Shown here: positions 56,031 through 64,000 of the stretch, piece after piece
How the letters are laid out: the number at the start of each line of letters is the position of its first letter
How positions within the stretch are numbered: position 1 is the stretch's first letter
Assembly (NCBI RefSeq): GCF_000422845.1
Contig: NZ_AUGV01000003.1
Coordinates: 594,373 to 658,372, forward strand
Origin: Oceanobacter kriegii DSM 6294
GTDB taxonomy: Bacteria; Pseudomonadota; Gammaproteobacteria; Pseudomonadales; Oceanobacteraceae
Direction: 5' to 3'
Length of the DNA: 64,000 nt
Notes under the pieces: generated by a model
What the model saw: only the letters and a program-made list of their open reading frames with translations
Databases searched by the model: none
Told to the model about the DNA's origin: nothing
Translations under genes and position numbers: made by a program

Positions 56031-57302
56031 ATGAAAGAGTTTGATCTGCTGAATATTACTTCCAATAGCTATGCTGATGCTCGTCAGCAGATGTGCGCCG
56101 AGCTGGAAGGTCGTGATGAAAACTATTCCCTGGCTCAGCCAATGTACAACGATCCGAACTACTTCCGTGCCGACATGGAAGAGGTGTTCCTGAAGGAGTG
56201 GCTGTTCGTTGGCATGACCTCTGAGATCCCAACCAAGGGTGATTACTTCACACTGGAAGTGGGTCAGAACCCGGTGCTGGTGGTGCGTGATGGCGACGGC
56301 GGCGTGCAAGCATTCCACAACGTATGTCGTCACCGCGGTTCGGTGATCTGCACCAAACACCGCGGCAAGGCCGCCAACCTGGTGTGCCCATACCACCAGT
56401 GGACCTACGACGTGAAAGGCAACCTGCTGTACGCCGGTACCGAAATGGGTGACGACTTTGACATGAAAGGCCATGGCCTGAAAAAAGCCCACACCAAAAC
56501 CGCCGGTGGCTTTATTTTTGTGTGTCTGGCCAAGGACGCGCCGGAATCCGACTTCGATGAATTCCTGGCGACGCTGGACGAGTACATGGAACCGTACGAT
56601 GTCGAAAACACCAAGCTGGCAGCAGAATCCCACATGTACGAGAAAGCCAACTGGAAGCTGGTGATCGAGAACAACCGTGAGTGCTACCACTGTGCCGGTT
56701 CCCACCCGGAACTGCTGAACACCCTGCTGGAATGGGACGACACCAACGACCCACGGGCACCACAGGACTTCCTCGACCACTATGCCGAACAGGCCGCTGC
56801 CTGGGACGCCGAAGGTATCCCGCACGAGCACAAGAGCTTTGGCCCGGGCCTGCGCAACCGCATTGTGCGTATGCCACTGAAAAAAGGCGTCGACGTGATG
56901 ACGCTGGACGGCGCCAAAGGCTGTGAAAAACTGCTGGGTCGCATCAAAAACCGCCAGCTGGGCTCCATGCGTATCCTGCACCTGCCAAACAGCTGGAACC
57001 ACATGCAGTCCGACCACTTCATTGTCTTCCGCGTGCTGCCGATTTCTGCGCAGGAAACCATGGTTACCACCAAGTGGTTTGTGCACAAGGACGCGGTAGA
57101 AGGCGTGGATTACGATCCGGAGCGCCTGCGTCTGGTGTGGGACGCCACCAACGATCAGGACCGTATTCTGGGCGAGCAAAACCAGCAAGGCATCAACTCC
57201 ATTGGTTACCAGCCGGGTCCGTACTCCAAAACCTACGAGTTTGGCGTCATCAACTTCCTGCAGTACTACAGCGAGACGGTGCAGAAGAACATGAAGGGCT
57301 GA
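56031..57302 (+). CDS. gbcA: Glycine betaine demethylase oxygenase subunit GbcA
   Basis: The Rieske non-heme iron oxygenase removes one methyl of glycine betaine as formaldehyde, giving dimethylglycine. The 423-residue protein has the Rieske cluster ligands in CRHRGS (C99, H101) and CPYHQW (C119, H122), and the mononuclear iron site around NNRECYHCAGSHPELL. ATG 56031 follows GAGGA; a TTG at 56016 is less likely. The reductase gbcB is divergent. Downstream genes for dimethylglycine (dgcAB) are absent, but soxBDAG lies 27 kb away in this window. Confidence 0.95.
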   Translation: MKEFDLLNITSNSYADARQQMCAELEGRDENYSLAQPMYNDPNYFRADMEEVFLKEWLFVGMTSEIPTKGDYFTLEVGQNPVLVVRDGDGGVQAFHNVCRHRGSVICTKHRGKAANLVCPYHQWTYDVKGNLLYAGTEMGDDFDMKGHGLKKAHTKTAGGFIFVCLAKDAPESDFDEFLATLDEYMEPYDVENTKLAAESHMYEKANWKLVIENNRECYHCAGSHPELLNTLLEWDDTNDPRAPQDFLDHYAEQAAAWDAEGIPHEHKSFGPGLRNRIVRMPLKKGVDVMTLDGAKGCEKLLGRIKNRQLGSMRILHLPNSWNHMQSDHFIVFRVLPISAQETMVTTKWFVHKDAVEGVDYDPERLRLVWDATNDQDRILGEQNQQGINSIGYQPGPYSKTYEFGVINFLQYYSETVQKNMKG

Positions 57303-57320
57303 TCGTGGTACTGGTGAAAT

Positions 57321-57358
57321 AAAAAAGCGCGGCAGTGATTCACTGCCGCGCTTTTTTT
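57321..57358. terminator. Strong bidirectional terminator after gbcA
   Basis: A long stem AAGCGCGGCAGTG/CACTGCCGCGCTT with an ATT loop is flanked by a run of A on the left and a run of T on the right, 20 bp after the gbcA stop. Confidence 0.95.
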
Positions 57359-57466
57359 ATGTTCATCGCACACGAATATGAAAAATGTCTTTTTCAGCCG
57401 TCAGCTCTTGTCTGTTAACCCCGGCTTTGAGAATTTTCAGGTTTTGGTCGTCCATCAGGGGAACCC

Positions 57467-58072
57467 ATGTCGATTGAGCTGGTAACGGTGGCAGGCGATG
57501 AGCTGGCCAACCACACAGAGGATCTGGCGCGCCTGCGAATCCAGGTCTTCCGCGAGTATCCGTACCTGTACGACGGTTCGGAAGACTACGAAAAGCATTA
57601 CCTGCAAACCTATCTGGCGTCTGGCAATGCCATGGCGGTGCTGGCCATCGACCATGAGCTGCCCGTACACCAGCGGGTGGTTGGGGCGTCAACCGGGGTA
57701 CCGATGGCGGACGAAACCGACGAGTTTCGGGCACCGTTCGAGCAAGCTGGTATCGACACCGAACGGCTGTTCTACTGCGGTGAATCGGTGCTGCTGCCGG
57801 AGTATCGCGGCCATGGCCTGTACAAAGGCTTTTTTGCCGGGCGCGAACAATACGTGCGCCAGCTGGGCGGCTTTGACCACAGCTGTTTTTGCGGCGTGGT
57901 GCGGCCAGACAATCACCCGCTGCGGCCCGCCGGTTTTGAACCGCTTGACCCGGTGTGGTGTCACTTTGGTTATCAACCTCGGCCGGACTTGATGACGTCT
58001 TATCCGTGGAAGGACATCGATGAAGACGCCGAAACCGACCACCCCATGATGTTCTGGCTCAAAGCCTTGTGA
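57467..58072 (+). CDS. GNAT-like acetyltransferase
   Basis: The 201-residue protein has GNAT features: an N-terminal DLARLRIQVFREYPYLY helix, the substrate strand RLFYCGESVLLPEYRGHGLYKGFF with the acetyl-CoA loop RGHGLYKG near 116-123, and a late aromatic strand. A trailing HPMMFWLKAL ends it. The substrate is unknown. The following carbon-nitrogen hydrolase starts 29 bp downstream, so the pair probably acts on one nitrogenous compound, perhaps linked to the neighbouring betaine genes, though that is only positional. ATG 57467 follows a weak GGGGAACCC leader. Confidence 0.8.
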   Translation: MSIELVTVAGDELANHTEDLARLRIQVFREYPYLYDGSEDYEKHYLQTYLASGNAMAVLAIDHELPVHQRVVGASTGVPMADETDEFRAPFEQAGIDTERLFYCGESVLLPEYRGHGLYKGFFAGREQYVRQLGGFDHSCFCGVVRPDNHPLRPAGFEPLDPVWCHFGYQPRPDLMTSYPWKDIDEDAETDHPMMFWLKAL

Positions 58073-58101
58073 ATAACCGTCCCTCTGCTTCAGGAGAAGC
58101 C

Positions 58102-58995
58102 ATGTCTTTGGTTCGAGTAGCCACCTGCGCCTACGAAGTGGGCTTTGTAAACAGCTGGCAGCAGTGGCTGCAAAAAGTCACCGGCCGTATTGAAGACGCC
58201 GTGCAACAGCAAGCCAATGTGCTGCTGCTGCCGGAGTACTTTTCAATGGAACTGGCGTCGCTGTTTGAAGCATCTGTCTATCAGTCGTTAAGTCAGCAGC
58301 TGGTGGAACTGCAAACCCTGCATGACGACTTTGTACAGGTGTTTCAATCGCTGGCGCAGCAGCATCAGGTGGTGATTTGTGCCGGGACCTTTCCGGTGCG
58401 GGTGGAATCTGAGGCTGGCAGTCGTTACGTCAATCGCAGTTACCTGCTGCTGCCAGACGGCTCGGTGGAATTTCAGGACAAACTGCAAATGACCCGCTTT
58501 GAAAACGAGCAGTGGGGCATTGCCTCGGGTGATGAACTCAAAGTGTTCGACACCCCGTTTGGCAAGCTTGGCATCAACATTTGTTACGACTCCGAATTTC
58601 CTCTGTTTGCCCGCCAGCAGGTTGAGCAAGGCGCTGATTTGATTCTGGTGCCGTCCTGTACCGACACGCTTGCTGGATATCACCGGGTGCAGCTGGGCTG
58701 TCGAGCCCGGGCACTGGAAAACCAGTGCTTTGTGGCGCAATCGCCAACCGTTGGTTTGGCGGAATGGTCACCGGCGATTGATGAAAACACTGGCGTTGCG
58801 GGAGTATTCGCACCGGTCGATTATGGCTTTCCGGATGATGGCATCGTTGCTCAGGGAGAGATGGTTCAGGGTGAGGCAGGTAAAGGCGGATGGGTCTATG
58901 CCGACCTGGATCTGGCAGAGCTGGCGCGAGTGCGCACCGAAGGTCAGGTGTTTAACTACCGGGATTGGGACAAGCAGCTGGAATTTGTGAAATAA
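58102..58995 (+). CDS. Carbon-nitrogen hydrolase (nitrilase superfamily)
   Basis: The protein (about 297 residues) has the catalytic triad of the nitrilase superfamily: Glu45 in LLLPEYFS, Lys127 in FQDKLQMTRFE, and nucleophile Cys161 in GINICYDSEFP. Such enzymes hydrolyse amides or nitriles, for example omega-amidases and N-carbamoyl hydrolases. The frame starts at a GTG overlapping the stop of the GNAT gene, but AGGAG lies 7 bp before ATG 58102, which is chosen. The substrate is unknown. Confidence 0.9.
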   Translation: MSLVRVATCAYEVGFVNSWQQWLQKVTGRIEDAVQQQANVLLLPEYFSMELASLFEASVYQSLSQQLVELQTLHDDFVQVFQSLAQQHQVVICAGTFPVRVESEAGSRYVNRSYLLLPDGSVEFQDKLQMTRFENEQWGIASGDELKVFDTPFGKLGINICYDSEFPLFARQQVEQGADLILVPSCTDTLAGYHRVQLGCRARALENQCFVAQSPTVGLAEWSPAIDENTGVAGVFAPVDYGFPDDGIVAQGEMVQGEAGKGGWVYADLDLAELARVRTEGQVFNYRDWDKQLEFVK

Positions 58996-58997
58996 CC

Positions 58998-59034
58998 GGG
59001 CTGAAGCCCTTGTTAATGCGGGCGGGCCGCCCGC
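58998..59034. terminator. Two hairpins after the carbon-nitrogen hydrolase gene
   Basis: GGGCT-GA-AGCCC at 58998-59009 and GCGGGCG-GGC-CGCCCGC at 59018-59034 follow the stop within 40 bp. T-runs are lacking. The second may be a degenerate REP-like palindrome at the edge of the transposase element. Confidence 0.5.
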
Positions 59035-59088
59035 GCTCCTGAGGAGTGATTTTCAATCCAGGCCGCGATGTTGCCAAATGCTCTGAAC

Positions 59089-59111
59089 GTAGGAGCTGGC
59101 TTGCCTGCGAT
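59089..59111. repeat. REP element, left copy
   Basis: A 23-bp unit beginning GTAGGAGCTGGCTTGCC and ending GCGAT, with a small internal palindrome (GGC/GCC arms). It lies 47 bp before the transposase start and matches the right copy exactly in inverted orientation. Confidence 0.9.
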
Positions 59112-59158
59112 CGACCTGATAGCGTTTCAGAACCAATAATCTGTAAGGATACGGATTT

Positions 59159-59623
59159 ATGAAACCTGCCAAGGGAAACCATCAGCTGCGCATCGGCCGT
59201 CATTCTGAATCGGGCCGAATTTATCTTCTGACTGCATCGGTCGAGCATCGGCAACCACTATTCCTTAACTTCGATTTGGCGTGTGCTGCTATCCGGGCAT
59301 TTACCTCAGATCAGGCAATGCGCGACAACGAGCTGCTTTGTTGGGTGCTAATGCCCGACCATGTTCATTGGTTGGTACAGTTGCATGGCGATGACCTTTC
59401 TCGAATGGCTATGCGGTTAAAGTCATTATCGGCGCGTGCTGTGCATCAAACTGCTGGCTCTGGCGGCAAGCTATGGCAGCGATCTTTCCATGATCATGCA
59501 TTGAGAAAGGAAGAGGATATCAAGGCGGTTGCCCGGTATATCGTTGCCAACCCGCTACGGGCGGGGTTGGCTCGTCGGGTTGGGGATTATCCTTTCTGGG
59601 ATGCCGTTTGGATCAATAATTGA
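59159..59623 (+). CDS. REP-associated tyrosine transposase (RAYT)
   Basis: The 154-residue Y1/HUH endonuclease-like protein has the metal-binding HUH motif as HVH at residues 68-70 (VLMPDHVHWLVQL) and the catalytic tyrosine near 127 in VARYIVANPLRAGL. The GGKLWQRSFHDHALRKEED segment is typical of the TnpA_REP family. It is somewhat short for the family but has all motifs. AAGGAT precedes the ATG. It is thought to cut and move single-stranded REP sequences. Confidence 0.93.
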   Translation: MKPAKGNHQLRIGRHSESGRIYLLTASVEHRQPLFLNFDLACAAIRAFTSDQAMRDNELLCWVLMPDHVHWLVQLHGDDLSRMAMRLKSLSARAVHQTAGSGGKLWQRSFHDHALRKEEDIKAVARYIVANPLRAGLARRVGDYPFWDAVWINN

Positions 59624-59634
59624 ATGAAGTGCTT

Positions 59635-59699
59635 ATCGCAGGCAAGCCAGCTCCTACGCGGTGATTGGATTACCTGTCGCAGGCAAGCCTGCTGCTACG
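59635..59699. repeat. Two REP elements right of the transposase
   Basis: The first (59635-59657) is the exact inverse of the left REP. The second (59677-59699) has the same outer parts but AAGCCTGCTGC in place of AAGCCAGCTCC. Both point the same way. Confidence 0.88.
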
Positions 59700-59711
59700 T
59701 TTTCAACAACC

Positions 59712-59742
59712 AAAAAGCCCGCGCGGTGGTTACCGGGCGGGC
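59712..59742 (-). terminator. Terminator of the PAP2 phosphatase gene
   Basis: On the minus strand GCCCGCCCGGT, loop AACC and ACCGCGCGGGC (10 of 11 paired) are followed by five T. It lies about 27 bp past the stop codon. Confidence 0.88.
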
Positions 59743-59768
59743 AAAGCGAAGGTTGGGGTTTTACGGCA

Positions 59769-61982
59769 TCAGTTCACGGTAGCAACGATGCTGCCTTCGC
59801 TGTAAGTCAGGCTGACGGATACGTCGCCAGCGTACACGGAATCAAATTCACCGCCGATCTGCTCAGCAGTCAGAATGGTGTACTGGCTGCCAGCTTCAGG
59901 AGCAGATTCAAAGCTCAGCTCCAGCGCCGCGCCTTCTACGTAGGCAGTACCAGATACAGCAACCTGAGTGCTGTCTGCGTCCATTTCAACGGCCAGTGTG
60001 CCAGCGGCTTCAACAGTCAGGTCGGTGATGGCGACTGCGCCTTCGGCATCGATTTGCAGGTCGCCACCGGCTACGAACACAGTGCCCGTGCCAAATGCAG
60101 TGGTGGATGCTGCGGCCAGTGCGCCGCCTTCCACCACGGTGCCACCGCTGTAGCTATTGTCGCCAGTCAGTGTCAGTGCACCGGTGCCAGATTTGGTCAG
60201 CTTGCCTGCGCCTGTGATGTCGTTGCGCCACATGTCGTTGGCGTTAAAGCCGCCTTTGCCGGCTTCCATGTAGACGTTCACGTCGCCATCAAAGGCACCA
60301 TAACCGGCAGAGGCGCTGACCAGATCGATGCGGCCCCAGCCGTTGGAGTCATCCAGGAATGGGTAGCCGGAGTCGATTTCAGTGCTGGCCAGTACTACGC
60401 GACGTTGTTCGTCGCTCAGGTATGGCAGGCGGGATTTCAGCAGAGCTTCGGCGCCTTGTGGAACGATGGGGTCGGCCCCTGCGGCGTCGGCGTCCTGGGT
60501 CATGCCGTAGGTCAGACGGAAGCGGTATTCATCTCGAATGGCATCGAAGTCGTCGTAGATGTTGTTGTCGAACACTTCGACGTTAACGTATTCAGTGCCG
60601 TTGTCGGTGTAGGTGTAGCCGGTTTCGCTTGCAACCGTTTGGTGGGCGTAGTCGTACAGGCTCATGCCCGCTTCGGAGGCCAGTTCACCAAAGTAGCTTT
60701 GGGCAGTTTGCAGGGCTTCTTCTGCCACGGTAGCGCCGTCGCCGTTGTTCAGCGCGTAGGCGGCCACAGTAAGGGCGTGCATACGGCCACCGATAACGTC
60801 AGCCGGGGAGTGCATACCGGCAACGATGCGGCTTTCACCCAGCTCGGCACCACGGGCAACCATTTCAGCAAAACGTTCTGGCAGGGCGTAGGCGTAGGCC
60901 AGTGATGCCAGTGTTGCAGCGTTGGTGTGGCCGGATGGGTAGCCACCGTCCTTGCGACGGTTTTCGGTGGTTTCGGAGTACAGCGGGTTGTCGCCGGTTT
61001 CTTTCGATGCGCTGTGGGCACGACGGGCACACATCAGGCCTGGCACGACGGCGACGCTGGTGGTGTAGATGTCGTAGTTTTTCAGGGTTTCGGTGCCGTC
61101 TTCGTCAACGCAGGAGTAGCTGTAGCCGGTGGTGCCCTGGAATGCGATGGCACCGCTGTCGTCCATGCGCCATGGGCGTGGGGTAGAGAAAATGTATTTG
61201 GAGGCGCTGGTGGAGGCCGGCGACGCCTGACGGAAGCGGTACACCAGATCAGCCACCTTGGTCAGTGGCATTTGCTCGGCAGAATCACCGGAGTTTACGT
61301 AGGCGGTAGCCGCGCCCATGTACTTGGAGTTGTCGTTGTCGGCCGGGTTGTAGTGGGCGTCTTCCAGCACTTCGGCTTTGGTGATGCCATCCAGTTCAAC
61401 GTAGGCACCGGAGGCCGCAACGTAGGCTTCGGTCAATGGGCCAAAACCGTCGATCACCGAGTAGTTTTTGGAACGGCGGTCGTCCAGGAAGGCCAGAATC
61501 GCTTCGTCGTCGCTGCGGTTGTTGGTGACGTCGATGACGTAGTCGATGTTTTCCTGCCAGGCGGTGGCGTTCAGAATCGGGTCTTCCAGATACTCGTCCG
61601 GGCCATTGCCGGAAGCCGCTTCTTGATAGCTGTCGCTGGTGCCTTTCCAGATGCTGTTGATGCCACGCAGGGCATAGGCAACGGCGTTTTGCGACAGTGT
61701 GTAGCGGTAGCTGCCATCGGCGTTGTGGTCGGCGTTTTCAACAATCGGGAATGGGTAGTCGACGCTCGGTACGTGGGCGTAGTCTTCGTAGCCCAAACCG
61801 GATGGCGCTGCTGGTTTGGCAACCGATACCGAGGTATCCGGGCTGACCTGTTCGCTGTTGCTGCTGTTGTTATTGTTGCTGTTGTCGTCGTCGCTGCCAC
61901 AGGCAGTCAGCATCATAGCGGTGGCGGCCATCATGGCGGTGTAGAGTGCGCCGCGGCGAACGCGGGAGTATTCGGCTTTCAT
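59769..61982 (-). CDS. PAP2-type acid phosphatase lipoprotein with autotransporter-like beta-strand tail
   Basis: The 737-residue protein has a lipoprotein signal (lipobox Cys near 28) followed by an Asp/Asn/Ser linker. A PAP2/vanadium-haloperoxidase domain carries all three motifs: KYIFSTPRP (K262, R269, P270), YPSGHTN (PSGH at 349-352) and SRIVAGMHSPADV (S384, R385, H391, D395). From about 600 it has autotransporter-associated beta-strand repeats (GTGALTLTGDNSYSGGT) but no C-terminal beta-barrel. It is probably an exported phosphatase tethered to the cell surface. This domain pair is uncommon. A terminator follows; the substrate is unknown. Confidence 0.88.
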   Translation of the reverse strand: MKAEYSRVRRGALYTAMMAATAMMLTACGSDDDNSNNNNSSNSEQVSPDTSVSVAKPAAPSGLGYEDYAHVPSVDYPFPIVENADHNADGSYRYTLSQNAVAYALRGINSIWKGTSDSYQEAASGNGPDEYLEDPILNATAWQENIDYVIDVTNNRSDDEAILAFLDDRRSKNYSVIDGFGPLTEAYVAASGAYVELDGITKAEVLEDAHYNPADNDNSKYMGAATAYVNSGDSAEQMPLTKVADLVYRFRQASPASTSASKYIFSTPRPWRMDDSGAIAFQGTTGYSYSCVDEDGTETLKNYDIYTTSVAVVPGLMCARRAHSASKETGDNPLYSETTENRRKDGGYPSGHTNAATLASLAYAYALPERFAEMVARGAELGESRIVAGMHSPADVIGGRMHALTVAAYALNNGDGATVAEEALQTAQSYFGELASEAGMSLYDYAHQTVASETGYTYTDNGTEYVNVEVFDNNIYDDFDAIRDEYRFRLTYGMTQDADAAGADPIVPQGAEALLKSRLPYLSDEQRRVVLASTEIDSGYPFLDDSNGWGRIDLVSASAGYGAFDGDVNVYMEAGKGGFNANDMWRNDITGAGKLTKSGTGALTLTGDNSYSGGTVVEGGALAAASTTAFGTGTVFVAGGDLQIDAEGAVAITDLTVEAAGTLAVEMDADSTQVAVSGTAYVEGAALELSFESAPEAGSQYTILTAEQIGGEFDSVYAGDVSVSLTYSEGSIVATVN

Positions 61983-62521
61983 GGTGTTCGTTCCGTGTGT
62001 GTCTGATTAAGGTTGTGTCGTTTGCCCGCAAGCGTGCGTGGCTGTGTTCATCAACGGAAAAGACGTACGGTGACCGCGTTTGGGGACATGACAATTTGGT
62101 GAAGTTTTTTCCACAGGATATGAGCCAGCGGGCAAAACGGCGGCGCAGGCTGTGGACAAGTTGGCTGGACATCAACAGGGCAAGTCGACAGGACAGGTTG
62201 ATTAACGACTGGAAAGCATTTGGCTCAATTTAAGACTTTTATGGCGGAATTCTTTCTTACTGTTCTTTTAACGGAACAATAAAACCATTGCGCGCCACTT
62301 GTTGGTGGGCAAAACAATCACTAGCCTATAACCACTATTCAAAGGGTTGCTGGCCGCGAGTCGGCCTGTCTGTTCAGCCCTGATTTCACTTTCTCTGTTA
62401 CTTACCGAAGCGCTGTAACCCTATTGGCTGGATGGCTGCTCTTAGAGAGCGAAGCCTCTTTTCAAACGGGTGAATCAGCCTTCGGTAAAAGCGTTTGAAG
62501 CCTGTACCCAACTGGAGTGTT
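61983..62521. other. Divergent region between phosphatase and MFS transporter genes
   Basis: About 540 bp with no credible gene. An imperfect dyad TGTTC-N8-GAACA at 62261-62278 lies in an AT-rich stretch and is the best operator candidate. Two DnaA-box-like 9-mers at 62107 and 62151 are discussed among the rejected items. A GGAG site lies just before the MFS start. Confidence 0.4.
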
Positions 62522-63721
62522 ATGCCCCCGAAACCTGAAAAACTGACCGCTGGCCTATTGTTGATGTTGTCTGCCCTGACGGCGCTGGTGCCGCTGGCGA
62601 CAGATATTTATCTGGTGGCGGTGCCCACCATTGCGGAAGATTTTGGCCGCAGCCTGCACGACGTTGAATTGGCCGTCAGTGTGTTCCTGCTGGGCTTTGC
62701 CGCCGGTCAGATTGGCGGTGGGCCGCTGTCCGACCGCTTTGGTCGTCGTACCATGGTGTTGTGGGGGCTTTCGGTGTTCGCGCTGGGCAGTTTGGGCATC
62801 ATGCTGGCACCGGATCTGGAAGCCATGCTGGTGTTGCGGTTTGTGCAGGCACTCGGTGGTGGTTTAGCGGTGGTGAACAGTCAGGCCATCATTCGGGATT
62901 TGGCCAGCGGCCGGGAAGGGGCGGCGGCCATGATCCGGGTGATTCAGGTGATGATGATTGCGCCCTTGATTGCGCCAGTGATCGGTTTGGTGATTCTGAA
63001 GGTATCAAACTGGCACACGGTGTTTGGCTTCCTGATGGTCTATGCCCTGTTGCTGATTCTGCTGTTCTGGCGTCGTTTGCCGGAAACCCGCGCTCAGGCC
63101 ACCGGTGGTAACCCGTTCCGTAATTACTGGACCATCCTGTCCGACCGTCGCATTTGGGGTTATCTGATCAGTGTGATGGGCGCGTATGCCGCCATGTTGT
63201 CGTTTATTACCGCCTCGCCGGGCATTTTCATGGGCCACTACGGCATGAGCGAAGACCTGTATCCGTTCACCTTTGCCTGTGTGGTGCTGACCATGGTGGC
63301 GATGACCAAAGTGAATCTGAAGATGCTGAAGAAGCATCTGCCACCGTATTTGATTGCTCTGGGCCAGAAGCTGCAAATGACGGCCTCGGGCCTGTTGCTG
63401 GTGTCGCTGTTGGTGTATCCGCAGCTGCCGGTGTGGGCGCTGACCCTGATGGTGATGTTCTATATTGGCTGTCACGGCTTTGTGGTGGCCAACTCCAACG
63501 CCTCCATCATTGAGTACTACCCACATCTGGCCGGTACGGCAGCGGCGCTGACCGGTGCCATTGGCTTCCTCAGTGGTGGTTTGGCCGGTGGTCTGGTGAG
63601 TTTGATGTCGGACGGTACGCCATTGGCGATGGCAGTGATGATGTTCTGTGCGGTGACCACTGCTTTTCTGGTGCGTCGTACCTTGTTGCCGGGTAAACCG
63701 GTGGCGGCGGAATCGGTTTAA
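62522..63721 (+). CDS. MFS drug-efflux transporter (Bcr/CflA-like)
   Basis: The 399-residue protein has 12 predicted membrane helices and the DHA1 signatures: motif D1 LVPLATDIYLVAVPTIAEDF near 19-38, the loop GPLSDRFGRRTMVLWG near 68-83 and the later SQAIIRDLASGREGAAAMIRV region. Bcr/CflA proteins export bicyclomycin, sulfonamides or cysteine-related compounds by proton antiport. The substrate here is unknown. A TTG at 62495 would add nine residues, but ATG 62522 follows GGAGTGTT. It ends 15 bp before a GATGGGC palindrome. Confidence 0.9.
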   Translation: MPPKPEKLTAGLLLMLSALTALVPLATDIYLVAVPTIAEDFGRSLHDVELAVSVFLLGFAAGQIGGGPLSDRFGRRTMVLWGLSVFALGSLGIMLAPDLEAMLVLRFVQALGGGLAVVNSQAIIRDLASGREGAAAMIRVIQVMMIAPLIAPVIGLVILKVSNWHTVFGFLMVYALLLILLFWRRLPETRAQATGGNPFRNYWTILSDRRIWGYLISVMGAYAAMLSFITASPGIFMGHYGMSEDLYPFTFACVVLTMVAMTKVNLKMLKKHLPPYLIALGQKLQMTASGLLLVSLLVYPQLPVWALTLMVMFYIGCHGFVVANSNASIIEYYPHLAGTAAALTGAIGFLSGGLAGGLVSLMSDGTPLAMAVMMFCAVTTAFLVRRTLLPGKPVAAESV

Positions 63722-63735
63722 GCGTCAGGTGTTGT

Positions 63736-63755
63736 GATGGGCACAAGTGCCCATC
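63736..63755. repeat. GATGGGC palindrome of the dispersed composite repeat
   Basis: GATGGGCAC-AA-GTGCCCATC is a perfect 9-bp dyad starting 15 bp after the MFS stop. CCTATT follows and then the heptamer array, the mirror image of the composite at 36364-36409. It may also serve as a 3' hairpin for the MFS transcript. Confidence 0.8.
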
Positions 63756-63764
63756 CTATTTTCC

Positions 63765-63963
63765 TCCCGACATCCGACATCCGACATCCGACATCCGACA
63801 TCCGACATCCGACATCCGACATCCGACATCCGACATCCGACATCCGACACCCGACACCCGACACCCGACACCCGACACCCGACACCCGACATCCGACACC
63901 CGACATCCGACTCCCGACTCCCGACTCCCGACTCCCGACTCCCGACTCCCGACTCCCGACGCC
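63765..63963. repeat. Long heptamer array (about 28 units)
   Basis: A 200-bp head-to-tail array of CCGACAN/CCGACTC units. In order there are about eleven CCGACAT, six CCGACAC, single alternating CCGACAT and CCGACAC units, and about seven CCGACTC, ending in GACGCC. The block structure suggests successive expansions of single variants by slippage. No gene is seen to its right within the window. Confidence 0.92.
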
Positions 63964-64000
63964 AAACCCATCTACTTGCCTATTCCCGTCATTTTTCTTC

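Larger units (their letters stand above)
59089..59699. mobile_element. REP/RAYT element (transposase flanked by REP palindromes)
   Basis: The transposase gene lies between a REP at 59089-59111 (head GTAGGAGC, tail GCGAT) and its exact 23-bp inverted copy at 59635-59657. A second copy of slightly different sequence follows at 59677-59699. This is the normal layout of a REP-associated tyrosine transposase (RAYT) unit. RAYT genes are single-copy and appear domesticated, spreading short REPs rather than themselves. Confidence 0.92.

Noticed and set aside
62107..62159. Two DnaA-box-like 9-mers (TTTTCCACA and inverted TTGTCCACA)
   Set aside because: Only two imperfect boxes in the phosphatase/MFS control region, with no dnaA, dnaN or AT-rich unwinding stretch.
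63765..63963. Possible CRISPR array
   Set aside because: Units are 7 bp head to tail with no unique spacers, and no cas gene is present.

Overview
The window looks like chromosomal DNA of a marine gammaproteobacterium, most plausibly of the Oceanospirillales or a Pseudomonas-like lineage. This is inferred from gene content only: Entner-Doudoroff genes edd-glk divergent from gap-pyk, metK next to an ArsR-methyltransferase regulator, soxBDAG and gbcA/gbcB for glycine betaine breakdown, Pseudomonas-type REP palindromes with their tyrosine transposase, and a GlyGly-CTERM surface protein. No rRNA or tRNA gene was seen, so the taxonomy rests on recognised protein families.

Layout. 1-7310: a surface-glycan island with two paralogous capsule-type (PF05159) proteins (one cut by the left edge), a TupA-type ATP-grasp protein, a GT8-like glycosyltransferase, a polysaccharide pyruvyl transferase-like protein, an APH/choline-kinase-like phosphotransferase and a sialyltransferase-like protein. 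7680-11904: the S-adenosylmethionine cycle (ahcY, metK, sahR-like regulator) with a four-helix-bundle gene between ahcY and metK. 12050-14996: an H-NOX nitric oxide sensor with a PAS-GGDEF-EAL enzyme. 15192-21091: central carbon genes gap-pyk and edd-glk around a shared regulatory region. 21748-23817: two membrane proteins of unknown role. 23978-34821: soxBDAG, a Spy/CpxP-like protein, an alpha/beta hydrolase with a divergent MerR regulator, L-serine dehydratase and glyA. 35241-36287: a YbaN-family protein and a heme oxygenase. 36424-50343: a complete Tad (Flp pilus) locus, transcribed leftward from its own two-component system. 50634-54260: a large calcium-binding surface protein. 54475-58995: gbcB, gbcA, a GNAT protein and a carbon-nitrogen hydrolase. 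59089-59699: a REP-transposase element. 59769-63721: a PAP2-type phosphatase lipoprotein and an MFS transporter.

How the genes fit together. Two separate blocks form one catabolic route: GbcAB removes a methyl group from glycine betaine, and SoxBDAG turns sarcosine into glycine plus a folate-bound C1 unit. GlyA then makes serine and SdaA makes pyruvate. The dimethylglycine step (dgcAB) is not in the window. The SAM-cycle genes handle methyl-group turnover and carry palindromes suited to an ArsR-type operator.

The most unusual non-coding feature is a family of 7-bp tandem repeats of the form CCNGACN (GTCNGGN on the other strand). They occur at seven or more loci, most of them against a stop codon, and one writes the last residues and stop of the GGDEF-EAL protein. 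At three sites they are associated with a GATGGGC palindrome. With the REP elements, they show that the intergenic space of this genome is shaped by small repeats.
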